From positions 1 to 57,170 of the forward strand of contig CANFOW010000007.1 of NCBI GenBank assembly GCA_947448865.1: a stretch of 57,170 nt of DNA. The letters are read 5' to 3'. Positions 34,086 to 43,109 of the stretch are shown here, piece by piece. The DNA is from Actinomycetota bacterium. Lineage in GTDB: Bacteria; Actinomycetota; Actinomycetes; S36-B12; UBA5976. Each line of letters starts with the position of its first letter. Positions within the stretch are counted from its first letter, which is position 1. Both the position numbers and the translations under genes were made by a program. The notes beneath the pieces are model-generated. The model was not told where the DNA came from. It saw only the letters and a list, made by a program, of their open reading frames with translations, and made no database searches.

Positions 34086-34156
34086 AGCGGGTGACGGGAA
34101 TCGAACCCGCGCCTCAACCTTGGGAAGGTTACGCGCTGCCATTACGCCACACCCGC
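34086..34156 (-). tRNA. tRNA-Gly(CCC)
   Basis: 71 nt on the reverse strand: acceptor GCGGGTG/CACCCGC, discriminator U, D-arm GCGTAATGGCAGCGC, anticodon loop TTCCCAA with CCC, T-arm GCGGGTTCGATTCCCGT. CCA is not encoded. Confidence 0.95.
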
Positions 34157-34220
34157 GAAGCGTTTCGAATCTATCGCCTTTTATCGAGACCTGTTGCGCT
34201 GTTGTGGGCGAAGTAGTCGG

Positions 34221-34226
34221 TAATCT
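34221..34226 (+). promoter_or_regulatory. -10 box (TAATCT) of the leaderless dcd gene
   Basis: TAATCT, six bases, then GTG at 34233; this supports the GTG start. Confidence 0.55.
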
Positions 34227-34232
34227 TGAGCC

Positions 34233-34814
34233 GTGCTGCTTTCAGACCGTGACATCAAAGCCGAAATCACATCGGGGCGCGTAGGGATAGATCCTTACAG
34301 CGAAGAGATGGTTCAGCCATCAAGTATTGATGTACGTCTCGATCGCTTTTTTCGAGTGTTCGAGAATCACAAGTATCCCCACATCGACCCGTCGGTTGAA
34401 CAAATTGACTTAACGCGTGAAGTGTCAGCTGAACAGGGCGAACCGTTCGTGCTCCATCCAGGTGAATTTGTTTTGGGCAGCACCTACGAAGTTGTCACGC
34501 TTCCTAACGATGTGGCTGCCCGACTTGAAGGTAAATCAAGCTTGGGTCGTTTAGGACTGTTAACGCACTCCACCGCAGGATTTATTGATCCAGGATTTTC
34601 CGGTCACGTCACACTTGAATTAGCGAACGTTGCGACACTTCCAATTTTGTTATGGCCAGGAATGAAAATCGGACAGGTTTGTTTCTTCCGGATGACCTCG
34701 GAAGCCGAATTCCCATATGGGTCGAGTGTGTATGGATCTCGCTATCAAGGTCAGCGTGGACCTACGCCGAGTCGTTCACATGCGAATTTTCATCGCACAA
34801 ATATTTCTGACTAA
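34233..34814 (+). CDS. dcd: dCTP deaminase
   Basis: 193 residues from a leaderless [22 protein letters not shown] opens the protein; [16 protein letters not shown], the catalytic [24 protein letters not shown] region (Glu in the trimer core) and the C-terminal [15 protein letters not shown] are all family hallmarks. Actinobacterial enzymes such as the M. tuberculosis one are bifunctional, giving dUMP directly; [10 protein letters not shown] matches that length class. Role: thymidylate supply and dUTP avoidance. Confidence 0.96.
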   Translation: MLLSDRDIKAEITSGRVGIDPYSEEMVQPSSIDVRLDRFFRVFENHKYPHIDPSVEQIDLTREVSAEQGEPFVLHPGEFVLGSTYEVVTLPNDVAARLEGKSSLGRLGLLTHSTAGFIDPGFSGHVTLELANVATLPILLWPGMKIGQVCFFRMTSEAEFPYGSSVYGSRYQGQRGPTPSRSHANFHRTNISD

Positions 34815-34897
34815 GAATCTTTGCGATAACTCGTTGCCAGCACCTACGTGTTGATGCAGTCGCACTGTGTAACCAGATTGCAGAATCACTCGGTTAG

Positions 34898-37093
34898 TTA
34901 GTCGCGCGCCAGTCGATCAAGTAGCAACGTAGCAACATCCACAACTTCTGCGGTTGCATCATTGCCGGACTCTTGAGCACGAACTGTGACGGCATCATTA
35001 AGCATCACGGAACAGAATGGACAGGCAACTGCAATCTTGCTGGCACCGGTTGCAAGCGCTTCGTCGCCTCGATTGAGATTTACTCGTGAGCCAATCTTTT
35101 CTTCCATCCACATACGTCCGCCACCAGCACCACAACAGAATGATTTCTCTTTATTGCGATCCATTTCGACTAAGTTGATGCCCGGCACCTGCGTAAGAAG
35201 TTCGCGTGGTGGCATGTAAATCTTGTTATGACGACCTAGGTAACACGGATCGTGATAGGTCACAGTCTCGTCTTCTGGCGTGAGCAAAGTCAGGCGATTT
35301 TCCGAAACCAGTTGATTAAGCAGCACAGTGTGATGTACCACTTCGTAGTTACCACCAAGTTGCGGATACTCGCGTCCTATTGTGTTCAAGCAGTGCGGAC
35401 AAGTAACGACGATTCGACGGGCACCAACTTCGTTAAGGACTTCAACGTTTTGCTGAGCCTGCATTTGATAAAGGAATTCATTACCGGCACGTCGTGCTGG
35501 ATCACCAGTGCAGGTTTCGCCATCGCCAAGCACCATGAAATTAATGCCAGCGGTGTAGAGAAGTTCGGCGACTGCTTTGGTGGTTTTCTTAGCCCGATCG
35601 TCATAGGCACCAGCGCATCCAACCCAAAATAGGTATTCCACATCTGCTGGGATTTTGTCTTCGCCATCCATACCAAAAACCCGGATGGGGAATTCAACTT
35701 CGGTTATCCAACTAGTACGACCCGATTGGTTCATGCCCCACGGATTGCCTTTAGTTTCAAGATTCTTGAAAAGTCCACCAAGTTCTGCCGGAAAGTTACT
35801 TTCAATCATGACCTGATTGCGTCGCATGTCCATGAAGTGATCGATGTGCTCAATGTCTACCGGACATTGCTGGACGCAAGCTCCGCATGATGTGCAGGAC
35901 CACAATGCGTCAAAGTCGATAACCGGGCCTTCGTGGCTGCGGTGGCCTTGCGCGTCGTAGCCATCTGTTGACTGATGTGGGTCGCTGCTGCGCTCTCCGA
36001 CTAGTGGTCGAGCAACTTCGTCTTGCACCTTTTGCGACATTGCGGAAAGGTCCGCGTTTTCGCCCGCCAAAATGTATGGCGCCTTGGCAAACAAGTTGTC
36101 GCGCAAATCCATAATCATCAACTTGGGGCTAAGTGGTTTCCCGGTATTCCATGCGGGGCATTGGCTTTGGCAACGTCCGCATTCAGTGCAGGCAAGTAAA
36201 TCGAGATTGCCTTTCCACGTGAAGTCTTCGATTTTGCTTCGACCAAATAGCGCATCGTCTTGCGGATCTTCAAAGTTCACCTCGGCAGTGCCGGCATACA
36301 TAGGTAACAAAGGTCCTAGAGCATCCGGGCGACGACTGAAAAGAATGTTCAGCGGCGCAGCTCCGATATGCAGATGCTTGCTATGAAGAACAAAGAGCAA
36401 GAAGCCAAGGATGACTCCAATGTTGAGCCATAACCCGATGGACTCAAGCCATTCATTTGAAGTCAGGCCGAGTGGATGAAGCCAGTGCGCCACGGTTTGT
36501 GATGCAAAGGCACCACCATCCATGAACGGGAAGTTACGAGTGCCTTTGTCAATGCTGACGTTGTATTGTGCACCGCGGTATAGGAGCAAAGTCCAAATCA
36601 CATTGAAGATCATCACCAAAACAAGCCAGGCCGCGCCTGTGTGTGATCCAAAGAATCGAGATTCGCGTCCAAGCTTTGCGGGATTCTTGCGAAGCCGGAT
36701 CACAGCGAACATCACGATGCCGACAACGACTAAAACCGAAAACAGATCCTCAAGAAATCCAACGGCTTTCCATCGCCCAATGACAGGGACAGCGAATTCA
36801 GAATTAAAAAGCGCACCGAATGCTTCCACGATTGTGAGCGAGAGAACCAAGAAGCCCCAGAATGCAAAAACGTGCGCAATCCCAGGAATTGTCCAAGCAA
36901 GCAACTTCTTTTGACCAAGCACTTCGGTCGCTTGACTCTTGATCCGTTCGCCGCGGTCACCTGTTCGGTTAACTGCTGGCTGACCAGTACGCACGAGCTT
37001 GTATAAAAATAGGAGACGTCGCGCGGCCAGCCCAAGCAAAATGATTGTGATTGCTAAACCGACTGTTAACCGTAATGTCATCGAATTACTCAT
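34898..37093 (-). CDS. Membrane haem-b / iron-sulfur oxidoreductase (heterodisulfide-reductase-like, twin CCG)
   Basis: 731 residues from ATG 37093, chosen for GGGAG five bases upstream; a longer TTG start is possible. The N-terminal third has about five to six helices resembling a nitrate-reductase gamma haem-b domain. Two ferredoxin-type clusters follow: CTECGRCQSQCP and CTSCGACVQQCPVDI. The CCG domains appear as VGCAGAYDDRAKK/CTGDPARR and CPHCLNTIGREYP/CCGAGGGRMWMEE. Such proteins (Rv0338c type in mycobacteria) move electrons between quinone and an unknown donor, perhaps 2-hydroxyacid oxidation. The gene stands alone. Confidence 0.9.
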   Translation of the reverse strand: MSNSMTLRLTVGLAITIILLGLAARRLLFLYKLVRTGQPAVNRTGDRGERIKSQATEVLGQKKLLAWTIPGIAHVFAFWGFLVLSLTIVEAFGALFNSEFAVPVIGRWKAVGFLEDLFSVLVVVGIVMFAVIRLRKNPAKLGRESRFFGSHTGAAWLVLVMIFNVIWTLLLYRGAQYNVSIDKGTRNFPFMDGGAFASQTVAHWLHPLGLTSNEWLESIGLWLNIGVILGFLLFVLHSKHLHIGAAPLNILFSRRPDALGPLLPMYAGTAEVNFEDPQDDALFGRSKIEDFTWKGNLDLLACTECGRCQSQCPAWNTGKPLSPKLMIMDLRDNLFAKAPYILAGENADLSAMSQKVQDEVARPLVGERSSDPHQSTDGYDAQGHRSHEGPVIDFDALWSCTSCGACVQQCPVDIEHIDHFMDMRRNQVMIESNFPAELGGLFKNLETKGNPWGMNQSGRTSWITEVEFPIRVFGMDGEDKIPADVEYLFWVGCAGAYDDRAKKTTKAVAELLYTAGINFMVLGDGETCTGDPARRAGNEFLYQMQAQQNVEVLNEVGARRIVVTCPHCLNTIGREYPQLGGNYEVVHHTVLLNQLVSENRLTLLTPEDETVTYHDPCYLGRHNKIYMPPRELLTQVPGINLVEMDRNKEKSFCCGAGGGRMWMEEKIGSRVNLNRGDEALATGASKIAVACPFCSVMLNDAVTVRAQESGNDATAEVVDVATLLLDRLARD

Positions 37094-37188
37094 ACGCACT
37101 CCCAAAACCCAAGTGTTGTTGAGACTATCGCACCAAGTCTTGGACAGTTCTTAGATTGGCGTGTGGTTTCAGGCACTTATTGATGACG

Positions 37189-37194
37189 TACATT
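37189..37194 (+). promoter_or_regulatory. -10 box (TACATT) of the leaderless M4 protease gene
   Basis: TACATT, seven bases, then GTG at 37202; agrees with that start. Confidence 0.45.
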
Positions 37195-37201
37195 TATAGA
37201 T

Positions 37202-39439
37202 GTGTTGTGGCTCAGTTCGCGAAAGACTCATTCGAGTGCGAAACCTCGTTTGCGCGCATTCGCTGGCCTAATTATTTTCGCATTAGGAGCAACGCTTTTC
37301 GTTCCAACTCAGGCAGCAACCTCGTCCGCCGTACCGGGTTCTGCATTAGATCGCATGGTTGCACTGCCTCATCCGCAGTCACTGTCGCAACCCACTTCTG
37401 ATGCGTCGATTGCGGCCTCACAACACCTGCGCAATCTGGCGAAAAAATATGGTTTTACTGACAATGAATTTTCCGTAGAGCGTGTTATTGATACTGGGTC
37501 ACTTGCAACAGTTCGGTTTACTCAGGCTATTTCGGGTATCCCTGTTGCAGATTCACTTATCTCAATAACAGTGAACGCTCGCGGAGCGCTGTTGTCCTAT
37601 TCGTTAAAGATTGGACGCGCTCCACAAATTGAGCCAATTCATAGTCAAAATTCCAGTGCACTTTTTGTAGCCTCTGCAGTTGCTAGTGCACTTGCGGTCT
37701 CGTTTGATTCGGTTGTAGTAACGCAACTCGCGTTGGAAATTAGTGATAGCGCTGTCACACAATCGCCGCTTGAAGGTGTTCGTTACGTATGGTCAGCTCG
37801 CGTAGATTTTGTCGACTCAACACGTGAGCCAATTTATGTGCTGGTCGATGACGCCTCTGGCAGTGTGATTACAAGCAGCTCTGTAGTTCGGCATGTGGCT
37901 GATCCAAATCCTTTGGTGTGCGACTTACAACGCACGGATACGTCGTATCGCAAGTCCGGTGCCCCAAAAACTATCTTGACGTATTCGCGTTCGAAGAAAA
38001 AATATGTGAATGTAAATTCGACACCACTTCCAATATGCAACATTGGAAATGTTGGTAACACGCCGAATCTCAGTAACGCAATTGATGCTTCCGAGTTTCA
38101 ACATGCGACGACCGACATAAATCAGACAATTCAATATTTCAAGGACTACGTCGGAATTAATATCAATGACGAGTTATATCTGGGCAACGTTTCTCCTTTA
38201 ATGAACTACAACAGCAAGGTGAAATCTGCGGCGAAGTGCGAGGATCAAGCCGATGATATTTGTCAGCCTCGGATAAGTGCTTTCACTAACGTATGTGCGG
38301 TTCATGGTTTGAGATATTGCGAATACAAACCAGGAACAAAAAAGTATTCGTCGAAATATCCGAAGTATTACGCAAATGCATTTTGGACTGCATGGTGGTC
38401 GAAAACTTCTTCAGACGTAGCAATTGACTGCGGCTCAACTGTGTGCAGTGGAATTTTCTTGGGCAAAGGTTATGTGGCTGACGATGTGGTGGCCCACGAG
38501 CTCGCTCACGGAGTTACGGGTGCTATTTCGTTCACAGGTGGATTAACACACGATGCAAACGCTTTGTCTGAGGCTTACTCAGATTTCTTTGGTGAGGCCG
38601 TCGATCAACTGACAGTGTCGCCCGGCGAGGCAGCTGATGCTTCATTCAAAATGGGTGAAGATGTTGGATTGTCGAATGTTCCTGGGCAATTCATTCCAGA
38701 TGTTGCGCGCGGGCCTTTCAGAAATATGCAGGGTATTGGGTCCGGACAAATTACGGATATATCTGCGACCTATTCACCCAGCGCAGATTCACATACCAAT
38801 AACGGCCCTGCGAATTATTTTGCGTGGCTCATCACGCATGGCGGAACTCAATCTGACATCACGGTAACGCCGATTGGTACTGAGCCAAATACTGCTGGAA
38901 ACCAAAACGGTTTGTGTGATCTACCAAGCGAATGCACGGCAATTACAAAGATGACACGGTTGGCGTTCGGATCACTGAGCCATCTGACAGCTTCCGCCAC
39001 GTATTTTGATTTCGGAAATGCAATGTTGCTTGCTTGTTCAGATTTAGTGACTGCGAATGTGAGTGATTTCGTTTCGAATGACTGTGTGCAGGTTCGTAAT
39101 GCTCTTGACGCAATCCATGCTTTCACTTTGAAATTTACGTCGCTTACCTATACCCGTTTAGCGGTTGTAGCGGGATCGCAACAAACAGTAAAAGCAACTC
39201 TGGGTACCCGTACTTCGGGGCGCATCGCAAACCTGATCGTTCGACTGCAATCCTCAGCGGATGGAGTCTCGGCTTGGACAGACGTGCCAGGAGCAATTTC
39301 GTATACGGATAGTACGGGACGAGCCTCGATAAGTATTCGGACATACGCGAAGACCTATTACCGTTTTGTGTCAGCGATTGATCCCACTCTTCATTACGAC
39401 GCCACAACGAGCGACGTGTTTTCAATTTCAACGCGATAA
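37202..39439 (+). CDS. Secreted M4 (thermolysin-type) metalloprotease with C-terminal Ig-like domain
   Basis: 745 residues, GTG start. A signal peptide (to about residue 38, TQAA-TSS) precedes an FTP/PepSY-type propeptide (about 60-225). The catalytic domain has the zinc motif His432-Glu-Leu-Ala-His436 and Glu457 in NALSEAYSDFFGE, one residue further apart than in thermolysin, plus the active-site His in SADSHTNNGPANYFAWL. Cysteines in the catalytic domain suggest disulphides. The last about 110 residues form a beta-sandwich-like domain. It probably degrades extracellular protein for amino acid supply. Confidence 0.92.
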   Translation: MLWLSSRKTHSSAKPRLRAFAGLIIFALGATLFVPTQAATSSAVPGSALDRMVALPHPQSLSQPTSDASIAASQHLRNLAKKYGFTDNEFSVERVIDTGSLATVRFTQAISGIPVADSLISITVNARGALLSYSLKIGRAPQIEPIHSQNSSALFVASAVASALAVSFDSVVVTQLALEISDSAVTQSPLEGVRYVWSARVDFVDSTREPIYVLVDDASGSVITSSSVVRHVADPNPLVCDLQRTDTSYRKSGAPKTILTYSRSKKKYVNVNSTPLPICNIGNVGNTPNLSNAIDASEFQHATTDINQTIQYFKDYVGININDELYLGNVSPLMNYNSKVKSAAKCEDQADDICQPRISAFTNVCAVHGLRYCEYKPGTKKYSSKYPKYYANAFWTAWWSKTSSDVAIDCGSTVCSGIFLGKGYVADDVVAHELAHGVTGAISFTGGLTHDANALSEAYSDFFGEAVDQLTVSPGEAADASFKMGEDVGLSNVPGQFIPDVARGPFRNMQGIGSGQITDISATYSPSADSHTNNGPANYFAWLITHGGTQSDITVTPIGTEPNTAGNQNGLCDLPSECTAITKMTRLAFGSLSHLTASATYFDFGNAMLLACSDLVTANVSDFVSNDCVQVRNALDAIHAFTLKFTSLTYTRLAVVAGSQQTVKATLGTRTSGRIANLIVRLQSSADGVSAWTDVPGAISYTDSTGRASISIRTYAKTYYRFVSAIDPTLHYDATTSDVFSISTR

Positions 39440-39509
39440 TCAACCGGTAGGAAAGTACATTCCTGGCTACGGCTGGTGAAGTCGCTTGATTACCGACTGC
39501 ATGTTCCAG

Positions 39510-40172
39510 TTAGTGCAGGTGCTGCATAGCCCAGGCGTACATAGCAATTGCACCCGCTGCTGACGCATTCATAGATCTGGTGGATCCGCGTTGTTCGATT
39601 CCTAAAACTTGTGTGCAGGCTTCTATGCCTTCCGGAGACATCCCCGGACCTTCTTGACCGAAATACAGCACACACGCGCGAGGAAGTGTGGCAGATTCAA
39701 GCCAACCGCACCCAGGCACGTTATCGATGCCAATTATCGGAACGTTGTTTTCTAGTGACCAGGCTTTAAATTCTGCAACTGTTGGATGGTGAAACAAATG
39801 TAAGTAGCGGTCAGTCACCATCGCTCCGCGACGGTTCCATCCACGACGTCCAACGATGTGAACACCAGCTACATTAAAAGCGTTTGCAGTACGCACCACA
39901 GAACCGATATTCAAATCATGTTGCCAATTTTCAATAGCGATGTGCAGTGGACTGCGTTTCGTATCAAGATCAGCGACAATCGCTTCCATACTCCAGTAGC
40001 GATACTCGTCAATGACATTGCGTCGATCACCGAGCGTGAGAAGCTCTGGGTCGTACTGTGGACCTTCGGGCCAAGGCAAGGGATGAGGATCCACGCCAAT
40101 GACCGGATAGAACTCGCCAGGTCCTAAGTTGCTGCGGTCTGGTTCACTCATGCGTTCTATTGTGTCAGCCAT
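39510..40172 (-). CDS. TrmH/SpoU-family RNA 2'-O-methyltransferase
   Basis: 220 residues. The SPOUT motifs are present: ENWQHDLNIGSVVRTANAFN (motif 1), VLYFGQEGPGMSPEGIEAC (motif 2) and QRGSTRSMNASAAGAIAMYA (motif 3), which together form the trefoil-knot SAM site. The N-terminal 60 residues contain YPVIGVDPHPLPWPEG, unlike the E. coli L30-like extension. The modified nucleotide (tRNA G18 or rRNA) cannot be told from sequence. Confidence 0.9.
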   Translation of the reverse strand: MADTIERMSEPDRSNLGPGEFYPVIGVDPHPLPWPEGPQYDPELLTLGDRRNVIDEYRYWSMEAIVADLDTKRSPLHIAIENWQHDLNIGSVVRTANAFNVAGVHIVGRRGWNRRGAMVTDRYLHLFHHPTVAEFKAWSLENNVPIIGIDNVPGCGWLESATLPRACVLYFGQEGPGMSPEGIEACTQVLGIEQRGSTRSMNASAAGAIAMYAWAMQHLH

Positions 40173-40209
40173 TGAACGGTGTCAGATTCACGAAGATTCT
40201 AAACAAAAC

Positions 40210-40241
40210 AAAAAGGCGCAGGAGTGACCCTGCGCCTTTTT
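40210..40241. terminator. Strong bidirectional intrinsic terminator
   Basis: aaaaaggcgcagg and cctgcgccttttt form a perfect 13-bp stem around a six-base loop. It lies 10 bp after the DUF3606 stop (reverse strand), with further A runs at 40201-40209 giving a U-rich tail in that direction. Confidence 0.93.
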
Positions 40242-40250
40242 GAGATGGAA

Positions 40251-40424
40251 CTAGTTGCCGTGGCGGCGTTCAATTTCCGCGTAAATGGCAACACGATCAG
40301 TGCTACCTACGGCAGCCTTTGCTTCTTTGACCTGTTCAACGGTGATGCCGAACTTGCGGGCAACATAGTCGAGTTCATGGTCCTGGTCGCTGATCTGAGG
40401 TGCATCCTCAAATTGGTTAGACAT
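40251..40424 (-). CDS. DUF3606 mini-protein
   Basis: 57 residues: starts MSNQFEDAPQ and ends IERRHGN. ATG 40424 has AGGGGA five to six bases upstream. The core ELDYVARKFGITVEQVKEAK followed by AVGSTDRVAIYAEI matches the short helical DUF3606 pattern (YWxxKFGVxxEQLxxAVxxVG). Its own ribosome site and a very strong terminator argue for a real, well-expressed monocistronic gene. Function unknown; the family is small, soluble and possibly stress-related or nucleic-acid-binding. Confidence 0.85.
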   Translation of the reverse strand: MSNQFEDAPQISDQDHELDYVARKFGITVEQVKEAKAAVGSTDRVAIYAEIERRHGN

Positions 40425-40488
40425 AGCGTCCCCTGTGGTTAAAGGGAGACTGTTCTCCCGAGCACCACACTAATAGCCCAGTGTGCTT

Positions 40489-41370
40489 TTACTCAAGCAC
40501 TTTGGCAATTGCGGCAATGTGTTCTGCATTTGAACCGCAACATGCGCCAAAGGCGTTAATGCCCAAAGCATGCATGTCACTAACAAACTCAGCCATGTCG
40601 TCAGGTGAACCCGTATAAATAAACTCGTCACCGACCAATTGCGGCAGGCCAGCGTTACTTGTCAGCAGAATGTGGACACCATCTGGTTTTGCATCGACGA
40701 AGTCCTGGGCAATGGTTCGCATTTCGTCCGTACCGCGCCCGCAGTTAGCGCCAATCAGTCGCACGCCCATCTCAGCGATTTCCTTGATTGCCGTTGCAGG
40801 CTTAACGCCCATCATGGTGCGCAGGTTGGTGTCAAAACTCATCGTTGCCACCACGGGTAGTTCAGGAGCGACCTGTCGAGCTGCAGCTACGGCAGCACGT
40901 ACTTCATCAAGATCGCTCATCGTTTCAATCAAAATCGCGTCGACGCCGCCGTCAACCAGACCTTGAATCTGTTCAGCAAATATTTCTTGAGCACTTTCTG
41001 GGGTTAAGAGACCCATGGGTTCCATCAACTCACCGGACGGGCCGACATCGCCGAAGACAAACAATGCCTCGCTTGAGTTCGCAACCTCTCGAGCAACCTC
41101 AGCTGCTGCTTTGTTTAACTCATGGACCCGGTCTTCTAACCCATGCATGGCGAGCCGCGGCCGGGTTCCACCGAAAGTGTTTGTTGTTAAGAAATGAGCT
41201 CCCGCATCCGCGTAGCGCTTCAGAATTGCCGCAACTCGATCGGGATGATCAACGTTCCACAATTCGGGAGCGCCACCATCAATTAAGCCAGCATCTTGCA
41301 GTGCTGTGCCCATCGCACCGTCGCCGACCAGATTGTTGCCCGCATCGAGCCATTCGTACACGTTGGTCAT
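40489..41370 (-). CDS. Homocysteine S-methyltransferase-domain protein (MetH N-terminal/BHMT-like)
   Basis: 293 residues. The TIM-barrel homocysteine methyltransferase features are GDGAMGTALQDAGL, LTTNTFGGTRPRL, and the zinc cysteines in IGANCGRG and FGACCGSN. No folate- or cobalamin-binding domain is attached, so it must take methyl groups from a small donor (betaine, S-methylmethionine) or a separate corrinoid protein. It is preceded by the PF13769-like gene with 9 bp between, which suggests a shared methyl-transfer function. Confidence 0.88.
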   Translation of the reverse strand: MTNVYEWLDAGNNLVGDGAMGTALQDAGLIDGGAPELWNVDHPDRVAAILKRYADAGAHFLTTNTFGGTRPRLAMHGLEDRVHELNKAAAEVAREVANSSEALFVFGDVGPSGELMEPMGLLTPESAQEIFAEQIQGLVDGGVDAILIETMSDLDEVRAAVAAARQVAPELPVVATMSFDTNLRTMMGVKPATAIKEIAEMGVRLIGANCGRGTDEMRTIAQDFVDAKPDGVHILLTSNAGLPQLVGDEFIYTGSPDDMAEFVSDMHALGINAFGACCGSNAEHIAAIAKVLE

Positions 41371-41379
41371 GGTGTGCTC

Positions 41380-41673
41380 CTAATTCGCAATCGAGGAAAT
41401 CAGTTCATTCAAAGCGGCCTCATCTAGGCGTGCTTCTAATTCTTTGCTGACGATCTCAGCCACATCGTGAGGCGAGCCATCATGTTCAAGCCACTCACTT
41501 CGGTTCCAACCATCCATGTAGGCGTCAGCATCAGAGGCTCCTGCTTGCATGGCAGCCTCGTCAATTGCCTCTTGGAAACGTTGCGCAAGTGACACTTTGA
41601 CTGTGTCTTGGTCGTTTCGCGCCACAACGAGAGACGGGATAGTTCGCCAGTAGGTGATTTGATATTCGCTCAC
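41380..41673 (-). CDS. Virulence-factor family protein (PF13769-like)
   Basis: 97 residues from a leaderless GTG. ITYWRTIPSLVVARND, SLAQRFQEAIDEAAMQAG and DADAYMDGWNR match a small family labelled 'virulence factor', whose members in alphaproteobacteria sit next to methyltetrahydrofolate or methyltransferase genes. The name is historical and gives no evidence of pathogenicity. Here it precedes a homocysteine methyltransferase-domain gene, agreeing with a methyl-group metabolism role. Confidence 0.75.
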   Translation of the reverse strand: MSEYQITYWRTIPSLVVARNDQDTVKVSLAQRFQEAIDEAAMQAGASDADAYMDGWNRSEWLEHDGSPHDVAEIVSKELEARLDEAALNELISSIAN

Positions 41674-41679
41674 ACCTCA

Positions 41680-41685
41680 ATCGTA
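41680..41685 (-). promoter_or_regulatory. -10 box (TACGAT) of the leaderless two-gene methyltransferase operon
   Basis: On the reverse strand TACGAT is followed by six bases and the GTG at 41673. Confidence 0.5.
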
Positions 41686-41788
41686 GTCGTAGCATCTCGC
41701 AAAACACTTGCGACTGTTTTGTTCCGTAATCGAACAAAGCCGTTGAGTCACGGATTGGAACGGCTAGATTTGTAATTGAGGTATTTGC

Positions 41789-42463
41789 ATGACATCCAGT
41801 AATCCAGAGTTTCCGTTTTGGCACCGTGTGCATCGTGGGGAACCACGTTGGCCAGTGACGATTGTTGTGGCAATTGTTATAGCGCTCCAAGTGACATTGC
41901 CAGCAGAATTCAATGAGTCGTACACGGGCATTATTTGTGGAGTTGAGGCAGCACTGCTTGTTGTCGTAAATGTGCTCAATCCTCGACGAATCAGCTCACA
42001 CGACAAAGGACCACGAGTCGCAAGTCTTGCCTTGGTAGTCACAATGTCATTGGCGAATTTCATTTCTGTGGTGCGTCTCATTAACGCGCTATTAAGTGGG
42101 CAACTCAATGATGCGCACATGTTGTTGAAATCTGGCGGTTCAATTTGGTTGACAAACGTTGTAGTTTTTGCGCTGTGGTATTGGGAATTTGATCGCGGAG
42201 GTCCCGGTGCACGTGCTCAAGCTCGTGACCATATCCCTGATTTCATGTTTCCTCAGATGAGCGATCCTGGTTTAGCGGCTCCACATTGGGCTGCCTCATT
42301 TTTTGATTACCTTTACACGTCATTTACGAACTCAAGTGCATTTAGTCCAACAGATGTACTCCCATTGACACGATGGGCGAAACTTCTCATGATGTTGCAA
42401 TCGTCAACCTCACTTGTCGTCGTAGCGTTAGTGATTGCACGCGCAGTAAACATTTTGCATTAG
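41789..42463 (+). CDS. Four-helix membrane protein, DUF1345-like
   Basis: 224 residues, ATG with GAGG upstream. Hydrophobic segments lie at about 21-40, 47-65, 77-97, 114-130 and 195-220. The segment FFDYLYTSFTNSSAFSPTD followed by LTRWAKLLMMLQSSTSLV resembles the end of DUF1345 proteins, which share a pore-like helix pair with ion channels (TxFTxxxxxxPTD). No charged selectivity motif is evident. Function unknown. Confidence 0.65.
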   Translation: MTSSNPEFPFWHRVHRGEPRWPVTIVVAIVIALQVTLPAEFNESYTGIICGVEAALLVVVNVLNPRRISSHDKGPRVASLALVVTMSLANFISVVRLINALLSGQLNDAHMLLKSGGSIWLTNVVVFALWYWEFDRGGPGARAQARDHIPDFMFPQMSDPGLAAPHWAASFFDYLYTSFTNSSAFSPTDVLPLTRWAKLLMMLQSSTSLVVVALVIARAVNILH

Positions 42464-42505
42464 CCAATAAGCACGAGACATCACGATGAATACAAAGGAA
42501 TTGTT

Positions 42506-43096
42506 ATGAAGCGAGTACTTGTCATTCACGGCTGGAATAATCGACGCGACCCCGAGCATTGGCAACATCGGCTTGTTTCCGCGCTCCGTAACCTTGGACA
42601 TCAGGTGATGTACCCGCAGTTACCCAATACCGATAATCCAGTAGTCGACGAATGGCTTGAAGTAGTGTCGGCCGAACTAGGAATGCTTGCTGAACTCGGC
42701 GATGACGAGCTAGTTGTGATTGGACATTCCCTGGGTTGTCTCACCTGGATGCACATTGTTATGCGTGACCTTGCACCACAAATTGTTGATCGAGTATTGC
42801 TCGTGGCTCCCGCTGATCCTGAATTGTGCGAAGCAGCCATTGGATTCCCGCTAACTCTGGGCGACGATGAATTAAAGCTACGGCTTCATGCCGCGGCCAT
42901 AAAGACAACAGTCCTAGCAAGTGATGCTGATCCATGGATTCCACGCGGAGTTATCGAAACGTTCTCGGATGTACTTGAGTTCGAGACGGTTTTATTGCCT
43001 GGTGCGGCGCATCTGGCAATGCAAGACGGGTGGGGACCATGGCAAGGCGTAATCGATTGGGTCAACGATTCAGGCGCTGACTTATCACGCCGTTAG
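42506..43096 (+). CDS. RBBP9/YdeN-family alpha/beta serine hydrolase
   Basis: 196 residues, ATG with AAGGAA upstream. It starts KRVLVIHGWNNRRDPEHWQH; the nucleophile elbow is VIGHSLGCL (Ser), the Asp is in ASDADPW and the His in GAAHLAMQDGWG, giving a full triad. The short length without a lid is typical of the RBBP9/YdeN group. Substrate unknown. Same orientation as the flanking membrane-protein and MFS genes. Confidence 0.87.
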   Translation: MKRVLVIHGWNNRRDPEHWQHRLVSALRNLGHQVMYPQLPNTDNPVVDEWLEVVSAELGMLAELGDDELVVIGHSLGCLTWMHIVMRDLAPQIVDRVLLVAPADPELCEAAIGFPLTLGDDELKLRLHAAAIKTTVLASDADPWIPRGVIETFSDVLEFETVLLPGAAHLAMQDGWGPWQGVIDWVNDSGADLSRR

Positions 43097-43109
43097 GCTT
43101 ACCTGTGTC

